Source: Paraburkholderia oxyphila NBRC 105797 (GTDB taxonomy: Bacteria > Pseudomonadota > Gammaproteobacteria > Burkholderiales > Burkholderiaceae). From it: 64,000 bases of DNA. Below, piece after piece: positions 42,102 to 51,032 of the stretch (its first letter is position 1; each line of letters opens with the position of its first letter). The position numbers and the translations under genes were made by a program. The notes below the pieces were generated by a model, which was not told the DNA's origin, searched no databases, and saw only the letters and a program-made list of their open reading frames with translations. The stretch lies in NCBI RefSeq assembly GCF_000685075.1, contig NZ_BAYD01000007.1, positions 144,189 through 208,188 on the forward strand. Reading direction: 5' to 3'.

Positions 42102-42971
42102 GTGCACCCCGACTCACACGTTCCATCCGCTCATCCGGCCGCCGCAGCGGCATCTGCATCGTCCACCGGCGACGCCCACGAGCCGCTGCGCGGCGGCTTC
42201 ACGTCGACGCGCTTCGTGCTCGTCGAGCCGAGCCACCCGGGCAACGTCGGCGCCGCGGCGCGTGCGTTGAAGACGATGGGCTTTTCGCGGCTCGTGCTGG
42301 TCGCGCCGCGCGTGTCGCAGGTTCATTGCGACCCGGAAGCCGTCGCGATGGCGAGTGGCGCCGATGACGTGCTCGCCGCCGCCCACATCGTCCCGACGCT
42401 GGCCGACGCCCTCGTGGGTGCCCAATGGTCGCTGGCGCTCACGGCGCGCATGCGCGAATACGGGCCGCCACCGGGCGCGCCGCGCCAGGCGGTTCAGGAC
42501 GCTTGCCGTCAGGTCGCGCACGGTGACATCGCGCTCGTGTTTGGCAATGAACGCACAGGGCTCTCGAACGACGACGTCGAGCGCTGCAGCGCGCTCGCCC
42601 ATATCCCGGCGAATCCGGCTTATAGCTCCCTCAATCTCGCGCAGGCGGTGCAGGTGCTCGCCTACGAGCTGCGGCTCGCGTACCTCGGCGAGGGCGAACC
42701 CGGCGCGGCGCTCCCGGGCGCGGGGGCGGCGCCGGGCGGTCCGGTCACGGCCACGCCGCTCGCCACGAGCGACGACATCGAGCGCATGTACGTGCATCTG
42801 GAGAACGCCCTGATCGCGCTCGATTTTCTGGATCCCGCCAATCCGAAGAAGCTGATGTCGCGTCTGCGGCGGCTCTTCGCGCGTTCGGGGCTCGAGCGCG
42901 AAGAGGTCAACATCGTGCGCGGCATTGCCAAGCACATCCTGATGCTCAAGGGCAAGGAAGGCGGGAAATAG
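42102..42971 (+). CDS. trmJ: tRNA (cytidine/uridine-2'-O-)-methyltransferase TrmJ
   Basis: SPOUT-class methyltransferase that methylates the 2'-O of residue 32 in the tRNA anticodon loop. After an Ala/Ser-rich leader come FVLVEPSHPGNVGAAARALKT (about 40-60), LVFGNERTGLSN (about 147-158) and the knot motif IPANPAYSSLNLAQAVQVLAYE. A C-terminal helical extension (LMSRLRRLFARSGLEREEV) is typical of TrmJ. GTG 42102 has AGAGA at a better distance than TTG 42093, which would add three residues; either is possible. Confidence 0.9.
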   Translation: MHPDSHVPSAHPAAAAASASSTGDAHEPLRGGFTSTRFVLVEPSHPGNVGAAARALKTMGFSRLVLVAPRVSQVHCDPEAVAMASGADDVLAAAHIVPTLADALVGAQWSLALTARMREYGPPPGAPRQAVQDACRQVAHGDIALVFGNERTGLSNDDVERCSALAHIPANPAYSSLNLAQAVQVLAYELRLAYLGEGEPGAALPGAGAAPGGPVTATPLATSDDIERMYVHLENALIALDFLDPANPKKLMSRLRRLFARSGLEREEVNIVRGIAKHILMLKGKEGGK

Positions 42972-43007
42972 GCCAGCAGCGAGGCCAGCAGCGACGCCCG
43001 TAGCGGG

Positions 43008-43045
43008 GCGCCGCAACGGAGGGCAGGCCGTGAGGCCTGCGGCGC
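43008..43045 (+). terminator. Nested hairpin after trmJ
   Basis: GCAGGCC (43023-43029), loop GTGA, GGCCTGC (43034-43040), inside a longer arm GCGCCGCA/TGCGGCGC. No U-tract is present. The rest of the 269-bp gap to cysE has only a TACAAT -10-like site near 43117. Confidence 0.4.
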
Positions 43046-43240
43046 TCGACCGACCGTGACGGCGCGTCCGACCTTGATGCCCGCGGGGACTTGCCGGCTT
43101 GCGCGCGCCTTTCGCCTACAATCGATTCCTGATCACAAGCAAATCAGCGTGGCTGCTAAGGCCCCGCACGAGCCGCGCGCGCCACCTGCGACGCAAGGCC
43201 GTTTTTCCCCCATGTACCTCCCGTCCAGCGTGTGACAGCC

Positions 43241-44062
43241 ATGTTCAAGAGACTTCGCGAAGACATCGCCACGATCCGCGAGCGCGATCCCGCCGCCCGC
43301 AGCGCATGGGAAGTCTTGACCTGTTATCCAGGCTTGCACGCGCTCGTCCTCCATCGGTTCGCTCACGCCTGCTGGCGCGCGAGGCGACGCTGGCTTGCGC
43401 GCTACATTTCGCAGCTCGCGCGCTTTTTGACCGGCATCGAGATCCATCCTGGCGCGACCATCGGGCGGCGCGTGTTCATCGATCACGGCATGGGCGTCGT
43501 GATCGGCGAGACCGCCGAGGTGGGCGACGACTGCACGATCTACCAGGGTGTGACGCTCGGCGGCACCTCGCTCACACGCGGCGCGAAGCGCCATCCGACG
43601 CTCGGCCCCGGGGTGATCGTGGGCGCGGGTGCCAAAGTGCTGGGCGGTTTCACGGTGGGCGCGCAGGCGAAGATCGGCTCGAATGCGGTGGTCGTGAAGC
43701 CGGTGCCGGCGGGCGGCACCGCAGTGGGCAATCCGGCGCGGATCATCGCACCGGCGAAGAGCGCGCCGGAGCAAGCGAGGCCTTCGTCGGCGCGCGAGGG
43801 TTTCTGCGCCTACGGCATCACGCCGAATGCCGACGATCCCGTCTCGCTCGCCATCCATGGCCTGATCGATCATGCCGCAACGCAGACGCAGCGCGTGGAT
43901 GCGATCGTCGTCGCGCTCGAGCGGCTGGGTGCGCGGCTCGAGGCGCTGCATGGCGCCGATGCGGCACTCGCGGAATTGCGCAGGCTCTCGGAGGGGCTGG
44001 AGGGCGGGGCGGCGCCGCGCGAGCCCGAAAGCACGCAAGAGAAAACTACGGCACACGTCTGA
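43241..44062 (+). CDS. cysE: Serine O-acetyltransferase
   Basis: Makes O-acetylserine from serine and acetyl-CoA, the entry to cysteine synthesis. The 273 residues have an N-terminal helical domain ([17 protein letters not shown]) and a left-handed beta-helix of hexapeptide repeats with [28 protein letters not shown] and [11 protein letters not shown]. The C-terminal extension of about 80 residues is Ala/Glu-rich. ATG 43241 gives [15 protein letters not shown] 43232 would add three residues. Confidence 0.95.
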   Translation: MFKRLREDIATIRERDPAARSAWEVLTCYPGLHALVLHRFAHACWRARRRWLARYISQLARFLTGIEIHPGATIGRRVFIDHGMGVVIGETAEVGDDCTIYQGVTLGGTSLTRGAKRHPTLGPGVIVGAGAKVLGGFTVGAQAKIGSNAVVVKPVPAGGTAVGNPARIIAPAKSAPEQARPSSAREGFCAYGITPNADDPVSLAIHGLIDHAATQTQRVDAIVVALERLGARLEALHGADAALAELRRLSEGLEGGAAPREPESTQEKTTAHV

Positions 44063-44143
44063 AGTTCAGATTCGATCCCGATTCTCGCTGAGCGAGTTTG
44101 GCGATTTTTCGGCGTGCCGATGCGTGGGCGGCCATCGGCAAGG

Positions 44144-45088
44144 TCATTGCGTGTCTTGCAGGCACCGTTCGTCTAACTTTTCAGGCATCTGCCCGCGCGA
44201 TGCGGGCAGAGTTGCGCTGCAGGCAACAGTCGGTCGAATTGGGTGGCGTGCCGGCGGCGGGCACGTCGGGGGCACCGCGAAAAGGTGGCCGGACGAACGT
44301 CTGGCGTGCATGTCGCGTACCGCGATGCTCCAGCGTGCATCCGCTCTGAACTGAAGCCGCTTGAGCCGTTTCGCGTAGCGTCTGCGGACGACAAGATCCT
44401 TTGCGCTCACATGCACGCCCGACACATGCCCGAAGCAGTAGACCGACGACGCCATCGGGAAGAGCAGGGCGCTGCACAGCACATCGGCGACTTGCAGGCC
44501 GACGTGATTGTTGCTGACACCGAAGGTCGGTAATTCCAGCAATCGTGCAAACGGGTCGCCGCGCGCGCGATACTTCTGCGTGAAGATCGAGTGCGCTACC
44601 TGATCGTTCAGTTGCGTGGTTCGAAAGTCGGCCACCACCAGCCCGGTTGCCAGTTTGCTCTCAAGAAACGATTGAAACGCCTGGCACGCGTACTGGACCG
44701 AACGCGTATAGGTCTCGCGTGCCTTGAACGGCACGGCAATCCCCTTGATCCAGATGGTCGCCAGAATGCGGCACTCGAAGCGTTCGAGCAATTTCAGCGT
44801 ATCGTCGATAAAGCGTAGCTGCGCGCTTGCGCGCGTGCCCCGTTTGCGAATGGCGCTGCGCAGGTCGGAGCCTTTGATTTCTTCCCGGACGTCGTCGAGC
44901 AAGTGGCACGACTTGAACAGCCCCGGAAAATATTGGCGCTTGAGTGTGAGGAATTCGCGCGTGATATCGGCCACCGCGTCTTCGTGAACGATCAGTCCGG
45001 CGACCACTAGGACGGGCTGGATATCGGTCCGGCTCGAGGGCAGCGATGCGCTGCAGCCGGCCTCGTCGAGATAGCAGATGTATGACAC
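44144..45088 (-). CDS. DUF3800 domain-containing protein
   Basis: A 314-residue protein. Family marks are the N-terminal YLDEAG (residues 6-11), followed by a LVVAGLIVHEDAV strand, EIKGSDLRSA near 70-79 in place of the usual charged motif, and GLQVADVLCSALLF near 197-210. The acidic residues Asp8, Glu9 and Asp202 suit an RNase H-like fold, but the function is not established. The tail after residue 262 is Pro/Arg-rich and outside the domain. GC content is visibly lower than in cysE and lpxH. GTG 45088 is preceded by GGAGG. It has its own promoter. Confidence 0.85.
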   Translation of the reverse strand: MSYICYLDEAGCSASLPSSRTDIQPVLVVAGLIVHEDAVADITREFLTLKRQYFPGLFKSCHLLDDVREEIKGSDLRSAIRKRGTRASAQLRFIDDTLKLLERFECRILATIWIKGIAVPFKARETYTRSVQYACQAFQSFLESKLATGLVVADFRTTQLNDQVAHSIFTQKYRARGDPFARLLELPTFGVSNNHVGLQVADVLCSALLFPMASSVYCFGHVSGVHVSAKDLVVRRRYAKRLKRLQFRADARWSIAVRDMHARRSSGHLFAVPPTCPPPARHPIRPTVACSATLPASRGQMPEKLDERCLQDTQ

Positions 45089-45108
45089 GGTTCTTTGCCT
45101 CCAAATGA

Positions 45109-45133
45109 AAACAGCCGCTTGAAGCGGCTGTTT
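45109..45133 (-). terminator. Hairpin with U-tract in the DUF3800 leader (attenuator-like)
   Basis: On the minus strand AAACAGCCGCT and AGCGGCTGTTT form an 11-bp stem with a 3-nt loop, followed by a T-run and then the GGAGG ribosome site. It lies 20 bp upstream of the DUF3800 GTG and downstream of that gene's only visible promoter, so it must be read through for expression. Confidence 0.7.
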
Positions 45134-45182
45134 GGCGGCCAGAGACCGTATTTGTCGCCGAGTTGCCCCGTTCGACTACCGT

Positions 45183-45199
45183 ATCAGGCGCGGCCTGAT
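45183..45199 (-). promoter_or_regulatory. Second inverted repeat in the DUF3800 leader
   Basis: ATCAGGC and GCCTGAT form a perfect 7-bp stem with a 3-nt loop, placed about 5-20 nt into the predicted transcript. Confidence 0.5.
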
Positions 45200-45209
45200 C
45201 GTGCAGGTG

Positions 45210-45238
45210 ATCGTAGGCAGCCTCGCGCCAGGTGTCAA
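45210..45238 (-). promoter_or_regulatory. Sigma-70-like promoter of the DUF3800 gene
   Basis: On the minus strand TTGACA (45238-45233), 17 bp, then TACGAT (45215-45210). The predicted start is near 45203, giving a leader of about 115 nt to the GTG. Confidence 0.65.
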
Positions 45239-45259
45239 CCAGATCCAGGCGAAAACGCC

Positions 45260-45278
45260 ATCTCGCCTTCTGCGAGAT
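45260..45278 (-). terminator. Inverted repeat just beyond lpxH
   Basis: ATCTCGC (45260-45266) and GCGAGAT (45272-45278) with a 5-nt loop. On the minus strand GGCGTTTTCG follows. It may end the lpxH transcript, or serve as an operator 22 bp upstream of the DUF3800 -35. Confidence 0.5.
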
Positions 45279-45313
45279 CAAGTTTCGCGCGAGTTGCACG
45301 GCCCGCTACGCAC

Positions 45314-46111
45314 TCAATCGAGCGGTAGCATCCTGAATCCTTCGGCGTCCACGCGCAGATACCCGCCGCGCGGCTTGCCATGATCGAGCTCCCAGTCGGG
45401 CAGCACCCAACGCGTGCCACCGGGTTCCTGATGGCGCGCGGGGCGATGCGTGTGGCCGTGAATGATCGCGTTCGCGCGTGCGCGCCTGAAGAGCGCTGCA
45501 ACACCCTTGGTGGTGACGTCGTATTTCGGCAAGGCGGGGCGCTCGCGGCCGGCCTCGCTCTTGTGGCGCATGCGCTCGGCGAGCCTGCGGCGCCAGCGAA
45601 ACGGCCACGCGAGAAACAGCAACTGCGCGAGACGGTTGCGCGCGAAACGGCGGAAGAACTGATAGCCGCGGTCGTCGGTGCACAGCGCGTCGCCGTGGGC
45701 GAGCGCGATGCGCGTGCCGAACGCGGTGATGGCGATGGGGTCGGGCAGCCAGATGGCGCCCGCGGCTTTCATGAAGCGCCTGCCCAGCAGGAAGTCGCGG
45801 TTGCCGTGCATGATGTAGAGCGCGATGCCGCGCTCGGAGAGCGTGTGCATCAGCGCGGTCATGCGCGCGAAGAACGGATCGGCGAGCATGTCGTCGCCGA
45901 TCCAGTACTCGAAGAGGTCGCCGAGGATGAACACCGAGTCGGCCTGATCGGCCGTCACGTTGATGAAGTGCTCGAACGCGGCGACCGTGCGCGGAATCGC
46001 TTCGCTCAGGTGCAGGTCGGAGATGAAGAAGAACGGGCGCGCCGCGTGCGGGCGCTTGCCCTCGCCGGGCACGCCCGCAGCGGCGTGTCGTAGTGCCTTT
46101 TCCTGCAACAT
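45314..46111 (-). CDS. lpxH: UDP-2,3-diacylglucosamine diphosphatase
   Basis: Hydrolyses UDP-2,3-diacylglucosamine to lipid X in lipid A synthesis, at the inner-membrane face. The 265 residues show all metallophosphoesterase motifs: SDLHL near residue 32, GDLFEYWIGDD near 64, GNRDFL near 104, HGD near 139 and HGHTHRP near 218. An N-terminal extension of about 25 residues is poorly conserved, so a later start is possible. It is followed on the same strand by hairpins and the DUF3800 gene. Confidence 0.95.
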   Translation of the reverse strand: MLQEKALRHAAAGVPGEGKRPHAARPFFFISDLHLSEAIPRTVAAFEHFINVTADQADSVFILGDLFEYWIGDDMLADPFFARMTALMHTLSERGIALYIMHGNRDFLLGRRFMKAAGAIWLPDPIAITAFGTRIALAHGDALCTDDRGYQFFRRFARNRLAQLLFLAWPFRWRRRLAERMRHKSEAGRERPALPKYDVTTKGVAALFRRARANAIIHGHTHRPARHQEPGGTRWVLPDWELDHGKPRGGYLRVDAEGFRMLPLD

Positions 46112-46135
46112 GAATGAAGCACGCGCCCTGTGACG

Positions 46136-46630
46136 TTATTCGACGACGACCGCTTTCTCGATCACGACGTCGTCGACCGGCACGTCCTGATGGAAGCCCT
46201 TCGAACCCGTCTTGACCGACTTGATCTTGTCGACCACGTCGAGGCCTTCGACGACCTTGCCGAACACGGCGTAGCCCCAGCCTTGCGGCGTGGGCGACGA
46301 GTGGTTCAGGAAGTCGTTGTCGGCGACGTTGATGAAGAACTGCGCCGATGCCGAGTGCGGATCGTTGGTGCGCGCCATGGCGATCGAGCCGCGCTCGTTC
46401 TTCAGGCCGTTGTTCGCTTCGTTTTCGATCGGCGCCTCGGTGGGCTTTTGCTTCATGGCGGCGTCGAAGCCGCCGCCCTGGATCATGAAGCCGTCGATGA
46501 CGCGGTGGAACACCGTACCGTCGTAGTGGCCGTTCTTCACGTAGTTGAGGAAGTTGGCGACCGTCTTCGGTGCCTTCTCGGCGTTCAGTTCGAGCTTGAT
46601 GACGCCGTGGTTCGTGTGCAGTTCGACCAT
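46136..46630 (-). CDS. ppiB: Cytoplasmic peptidyl-prolyl cis-trans isomerase B
   Basis: A 164-residue cyclophilin without a signal peptide. Core motifs are [30 protein letters not shown] and [17 protein letters not shown], followed by [12 protein letters not shown]. The length matches E. coli PpiB. A second cyclophilin gene with a signal peptide lies 142 bp upstream on the same strand, so the pair supplies both compartments. lpxH begins 24 bp downstream. Confidence 0.95.
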   Translation of the reverse strand: MVELHTNHGVIKLELNAEKAPKTVANFLNYVKNGHYDGTVFHRVIDGFMIQGGGFDAAMKQKPTEAPIENEANNGLKNERGSIAMARTNDPHSASAQFFINVADNDFLNHSSPTPQGWGYAVFGKVVEGLDVVDKIKSVKTGSKGFHQDVPVDDVVIEKAVVVE

Positions 46631-46772
46631 GATGGATCCTTAGTCAGTGACTTGGGGGGGAAAGGGCGGCGCCGTAGCGGTACGAGGCGGGGCGTGTGTG
46701 CCGCTCGCGTGTACCGTTGCAGCGCCGCTTGACGATAACGCGAGGCAGCTTTGCGACGCGTGGATTTCAGCG

Positions 46773-47354
46773 TTACTTGCCGACGACGGTGGCCGACTGG
46801 ATCACGATCTCCTTTTGCGGCACGTCCGACATCGGGCCGCGCGTGGTGGTGGGCGCCGCTTCGATCTTCTTCACGACGTCCATGCCCTGGGTGACCTTGC
46901 CGAACACCGCGTAGCCGTTGCCATCCGGGTTCGGATAGTCGAGGCCGGCGTTGTCGACGGTGTTGATGAAGAACTGCGCCGTGGCCGAGTCAGGATCGCT
47001 CGTGCGCGCCATCGCGAGGGTGCCGGTGAGGTTCTTCAGACCGTTCTTGCTTTCGAGCGCGATGGGTGCGCGCGTGGGCTTCTCGACGAAGCTCGTCGTA
47101 TAGCCGCCGCCCTGAATCATGAAGCCGCGGATCACGCGATGGAAGATCGTGCCGTTGTACTGGCCCGCCTTCACGTACTGGAGGAAGTTGTCGACGGTCT
47201 TGGGCGCCTTCTCAGGATAGAGTTCGACGCGGATGTCGCCCTCGCTGGTCTTGAAGAGCACCTGCGGATGCGCGGCCTGCTGGCCGGTTTGCGCAAAGGC
47301 GGGCGCGTTCGCGATCAGGGCGGCGCTGCCGAGCGCCAACATCAACCATTTCAT
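46773..47354 (-). CDS. ppiA: Periplasmic peptidyl-prolyl cis-trans isomerase (cyclophilin)
   Basis: A 193-residue cyclophilin with a signal peptide ending near residue 22 (LALGSAALIANAPAFAQ). The mature part has VDNFLQYVKAGQYNGTIFHR, FMIQGGGYTT and SATAQFFINTVDN, the same core as its downstream neighbour, so the two probably arose by duplication. It is likely to assist folding of periplasmic proteins. ATG 47354 gives MKWLMLALGSAA; longer upstream reading is not supported. Confidence 0.93.
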   Translation of the reverse strand: MKWLMLALGSAALIANAPAFAQTGQQAAHPQVLFKTSEGDIRVELYPEKAPKTVDNFLQYVKAGQYNGTIFHRVIRGFMIQGGGYTTSFVEKPTRAPIALESKNGLKNLTGTLAMARTSDPDSATAQFFINTVDNAGLDYPNPDGNGYAVFGKVTQGMDVVKKIEAAPTTTRGPMSDVPQKEIVIQSATVVGK

Positions 47355-47436
47355 GAGTGTCCTCGAGTGACGGGAAAAACGTGGTCGTTGCGCGCCGCCG
47401 GTGGTGTCCAGGGCGGACTGGCAAGCGCGCCGCGGC

Positions 47437-48147
47437 TTATTGCGAAGGCGCCACGAAGGGCGGCGTCGCGAGCGACCCGGTCGGGCCGCCGAACTGATAC
47501 ACCGGATTGTCGAGCATCGGGCGCGCCGTGCTGGTTGCCGATGCGGCAGCAGCGGCGGCGGCCGCGCTGCGTGCCTTCTTCTCTGCGGCCGGCGGATTGA
47601 CGATCTTCTCGATGTCGGCGAGGCGCTGCTGCGTTGCGCCGCTCGTGTGGCCGAGGGTGCTGGCGCGCCGGTACGACGCGTCGGCCATGCGCAGGTAGAG
47701 GTCGCCCAGGTTCTCCCACGCGAGGCTGTACGACGGATTGGCCTTGGTGGCCGTCTCGAGCGCGACGCGCGCTTCTTCGTAGCGGCCATGCTTCGCGTAG
47801 AGCGCCGCGAGATTGTTATAGGGCTCGGGCAGCTCGGGGTACGCTTGCGTGAGTTCGGTGAAGGCTTCGATCGCGTCGTCGTCGCGGTTCAGTCGCGCGA
47901 GGATGGTCGCGCGCTTGAACTTTGCCTGCACGTCGCGCGGATTCGACTTGATGCGCGCGTCCAGCTCCGTGAGCGCCGCCGCCCAGTCGTGCTGGGCGAT
48001 CGCTGTGTCCGCGCCGGGCGTGCCGTCGGCGTTGGCGGGCGGCGCCGCATGCGCGGCAAACGCGCCGCCGAAGACGAACGCGACGCTCGCGAGAGCCGCC
48101 GCCGCAAAGGTCGCAGCGCGGGGCGCGCAGCCGCTGGAAGATTTCAT
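47437..48147 (-). CDS. Secreted tetratricopeptide-repeat protein
   Basis: A 236-residue protein with a signal peptide ending near residue 33 (FVFGGAFAAHAAP). At least three TPR units follow, seen in the spacing of AIEAFTELTQAYPELPEPYNN, LYAKHGRYEEARVALETATKA and SLAWENLGDLYLRMADAS. The C-terminal part is Ala-rich and ends in a Pro/Gly segment. It precedes the two cyclophilin genes on the same strand, which suggests a role in envelope protein handling (inference). Confidence 0.87.
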   Translation of the reverse strand: MKSSSGCAPRAATFAAAALASVAFVFGGAFAAHAAPPANADGTPGADTAIAQHDWAAALTELDARIKSNPRDVQAKFKRATILARLNRDDDAIEAFTELTQAYPELPEPYNNLAALYAKHGRYEEARVALETATKANPSYSLAWENLGDLYLRMADASYRRASTLGHTSGATQQRLADIEKIVNPPAAEKKARSAAAAAAAASATSTARPMLDNPVYQFGGPTGSLATPPFVAPSQ

Positions 48148-48448
48148 AGGGGAAGGTCGCGGTGTTATACTCCGAGCCATTCTAACAAAAGGTCTGTGCG
48201 TTTTCGCCGCGCGCTTTTGGCTGCATATCGGGCGACTGCCCGTGCGGCTCATTGCGGTCTGCTCCGGGCGTTGTTTCCGGACGGCATTTGTGGCACGCCA
48301 GGCTTTCTTTCGCTACTCGTGGTCGTCTCCGCCCTGATGACTGATTGAGCGCGACTGTACGCAGCCTCGAGCAACGCGGTGCGTTGTGCCCGCGGGCTGC
48401 TGTCGGCGCTGTCGCGGACTTCTTTCGACCCACGTATCCATCGTCTCT
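48148..48448. other. 301-bp divergent intergenic region between the TPR gene and cysS
   Basis: No gene is seen. On the minus strand TATAAC at 48169-48164 is a possible -10 for the TPR gene, 17 bp before its ATG. No strong hairpin or promoter for cysS stands out. Confidence 0.4.
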
Positions 48449-49846
48449 ATGGAATCACTGCGCATCTACAACACGCTCGCGCGTGACAAGCAAAATTTCG
48501 TGCCAATCGAGCCCGGTGTCGTACGCATGTACGTCTGCGGGATGACGGTGTACGACTATTGTCATGTGGGTCACGCGCGTGTGATGGTGGTGTTCGACGT
48601 CGTGCAGCGCTGGCTGCGCACGCTCGGCTACAAAGTGACCTACGTGCGCAACATCACCGACATCGACGACAAGATCATTCGTCGCGCAGTTGAGAACAAC
48701 GAGACGATCAAGGCGCTCACCGATCGCTTCATCGACGCGCTGCACGAAGACGCGGACGCGCTCGGCGTCGAGCGTCCCGATCTCGAGCCGCGCGCGACGC
48801 AGTACATTCCGCAGATGCTCGACATGATCGGCATGCTGGAAAGCAACGGCTACGCCTATCAGGGCACGGACGGCGACGTGAACTACGCGGTGCGCAAGTT
48901 CGCGAACTACGGCGCGCTGTCGGGCAAGTCGATCGAGGACCTGCGCGCGGGCGAACGTGTGGCGGCGAACGATGCCAAGCAGGATCCGCTTGACTTCGTG
49001 CTGTGGAAACAGGCAAAAGCAGAAGAGCCGGCCGACACGAGCTGGGAATCGAAATACGGACGCGGCCGTCCGGGCTGGCACATCGAATGTTCGGCGATGG
49101 GCTGCTCGCTGCTCGGCAAGCATTTCGACATTCATGGCGGCGGCCAGGATCTGCAGTTTCCGCACCATGAGAACGAGATTGCGCAAAGCGAGGGCGCGAC
49201 CGGCGAGAAGTTCGTCAACTACTGGATGCACAACGGTTTCGTGCAGATCGACAACGAGAAGATGTCGAAGTCGCTCGGCAACTTCTTCACGATCCGCGAA
49301 GTGCTGGCGAAGTACGACGCAGAAGTGGTGCGCTTTTTCATGGCGCGCGCGCACTACCGCTCGCCGCTGAATTACAGCGACGTGCATCTGGACGACGCGC
49401 GCAACGCACTCACGCGTCTGTACACGGCGCTCAAGGACGTGAGCCCGGATGCGGGCGAGCTCGACTGGAACGAGCCGTATGCGCAGCGTTTCCAGGCGGC
49501 AATGAACGACGACTTCAATACGCCGGTTGCCATCTCGGTGCTGTTCGAGCTGGCAACGGAAGTGAACCGCACGCGCGACGCCGTGCTGGCGCGCCAGTTG
49601 CAGCGTCTTGGCCGCGTGCTCGGCGTGCTCGTGCGCGAGCCGCGCGCGTTCCTGCAGCAGGCCGCGGGCGCGCAGGATGCGGATGCGCTCGATGTGGCCG
49701 CGATCGAGGCGAAGATCGCCGCGCGCACGGCCGCGAAGCAGGCAAAACAGTATGCGGAGGCGGACCGGATCCGGGCCGAACTGCTCGATGCCGGTGTCGC
49801 GCTCGAAGACAAACCGGGCGGGTTGACCGAGTGGCGCCGCGTGTAA
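48449..49846 (+). CDS. cysS: Cysteine--tRNA ligase
   Basis: Class I synthetase for tRNA-Cys with a zinc-binding active site. The 465 residues show [18 protein letters not shown] (zinc Cys and HIGH-type HVGH, about residues 27-44), the second zinc ligands in HIECSAMG and [11 protein letters not shown] near 210-245, and KMSKSLGNF near 270. A C-terminal helical anticodon-binding domain follows. ATG 48449 gives [10 protein letters not shown]. The glycosylase gene follows after 47 bp. Confidence 0.97.
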   Translation: MESLRIYNTLARDKQNFVPIEPGVVRMYVCGMTVYDYCHVGHARVMVVFDVVQRWLRTLGYKVTYVRNITDIDDKIIRRAVENNETIKALTDRFIDALHEDADALGVERPDLEPRATQYIPQMLDMIGMLESNGYAYQGTDGDVNYAVRKFANYGALSGKSIEDLRAGERVAANDAKQDPLDFVLWKQAKAEEPADTSWESKYGRGRPGWHIECSAMGCSLLGKHFDIHGGGQDLQFPHHENEIAQSEGATGEKFVNYWMHNGFVQIDNEKMSKSLGNFFTIREVLAKYDAEVVRFFMARAHYRSPLNYSDVHLDDARNALTRLYTALKDVSPDAGELDWNEPYAQRFQAAMNDDFNTPVAISVLFELATEVNRTRDAVLARQLQRLGRVLGVLVREPRAFLQQAAGAQDADALDVAAIEAKIAARTAAKQAKQYAEADRIRAELLDAGVALEDKPGGLTEWRRV

Positions 49847-49893
49847 GCGGGCTGTCCAGTTTCCACTGATCGATTCGCGAGGCAGGAGGCAGG

Positions 49894-50841
49894 ATGGCAA
49901 CGGCCACGAAGACGCAGGCAAGGCGTTCTGCGTCGCAAACGGGCGCGGCAGGCGAAGCCAAGAGGCGCGCTGTGCGTAGTGGCGCCCTGAAGGCGCAGCA
50001 GGAAGGCGACGGTGCAAAGAAGGTGGGCGCGAAGGCGCAGGCGGAGCATCGCGTGCTTAACGGCGCAGCGAAGGCGCACGCGGGTGCGGATGGCGCCACG
50101 AAGCCGGCGCGCGCGAAGGGCAACGGCGCCATCGACGGCGCCGTACCGATGATGAGTACGTTGCCCGAAGCCGCAGTGTCCGGTGACGGCATGCACCCAC
50201 CATCGGCTGCCGCGCGCGGCAGCGAGCCGGAGGTGGTGCGCCCCGATTACTGGGACAAGGCCTGCGCGGATCTCGTCAAGCGCGACCGCATCCTCAAGAA
50301 GCTGATCCCGAAGTTCGGCCCCGTGCATCTCATGAGCAGCGACGACCCGTTCGTCACGCTCGCGCGCTCGGTGGTCGGCCAGCAGATCTCGACCGCGGCG
50401 GCACAGGCGCTGTGGCAGCGTGTCGAGGCCGCGTGCCCGAAGCTCGTGCCGCAGCAGTTCCTCAAGCTCGGACACGAGAAGCTGGCGGCGTGCGGTCTCT
50501 CGAAGCGCAAGACGGAATACATCCTCGATCTCGCGCAGCACTTCGTCTCCGGCGCGCTCCACGTGGGCAAGTGGACCACCATGGACGACGAGGACGTGAT
50601 CGCCGAGCTCACGGCCATTCGCGGCATCGGCCGCTGGACCGCCGAGATGTTCCTGATCTTCAATCTCGCGCGTCCCAATGTCCTGCCGCTGGACGACCTC
50701 GGGCTCATCCAGGCGATCAGCGTCAATTATTTCAGCGGCGAGCCGGTCACGCGCAGCGAGGCCCGTGAAGTTGCCGCTAACTGGGAGCCGTGGCGAACCG
50801 TCGCGACCTGGTATATGTGGCGCAGCCTCGAGCCGTCGTAA
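49894..50841 (+). CDS. DNA-3-methyladenine glycosylase 2 family protein (AlkA-like)
   Basis: Excises alkylated bases in base-excision repair. The HhH-GPD domain occupies about residues 130-310: VGQQISTAAAQALW, the hairpin LTAIRGIGRWTAEM near 245-258, and the catalytic Asp in VLPLDDLGL. There is no C-terminal iron-sulfur motif. The first 110 residues are Ala/Lys/Arg-rich low complexity and unlike the catalytic domain; they may bind DNA nonspecifically. AGGAGG lies about 9 bp before the ATG. Confidence 0.9.
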   Translation: MATATKTQARRSASQTGAAGEAKRRAVRSGALKAQQEGDGAKKVGAKAQAEHRVLNGAAKAHAGADGATKPARAKGNGAIDGAVPMMSTLPEAAVSGDGMHPPSAAARGSEPEVVRPDYWDKACADLVKRDRILKKLIPKFGPVHLMSSDDPFVTLARSVVGQQISTAAAQALWQRVEAACPKLVPQQFLKLGHEKLAACGLSKRKTEYILDLAQHFVSGALHVGKWTTMDDEDVIAELTAIRGIGRWTAEMFLIFNLARPNVLPLDDLGLIQAISVNYFSGEPVTRSEAREVAANWEPWRTVATWYMWRSLEPS

Positions 50842-51032
50842 AAAGCGGCGCGAGCCAGCCGCCGCGCCACTCGCGCGCGGCGGTCCTGACCCCGATTTTT
50901 GGCCGAGGCGGCTGCCCCCAGTTTCCCCAGATTTTATCTATCGTCATCCGAATTCAATAGTTCTGAGCCGATTAAGACGACGGCCGGCGCGGTTAGAATA
51001 CGCGCTGCCGCAAAGTGCAAGGATTCCAACAC

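Noticed and set aside
44081..44100. Possible cysE terminator (CTCGC/GCGAG)
   Set aside because: The stem has only 5 bp with a 3-nt loop, and the T-run begins 8 bases later, too weak to list as a feature.
45140..45215. tRNA-like look on the strand opposite the DUF3800 leader (GTTCGACTAC)
   Set aside because: The flanks do not pair as a T-arm, and no acceptor or anticodon stem can be formed.
44661..45299. Open frame starting upstream of DUF3800 on the same strand
   Set aside because: Its second half is the out-of-frame shadow of DUF3800, and its first half passes through both leader hairpins. A short leader peptide cannot be excluded but is not supported.
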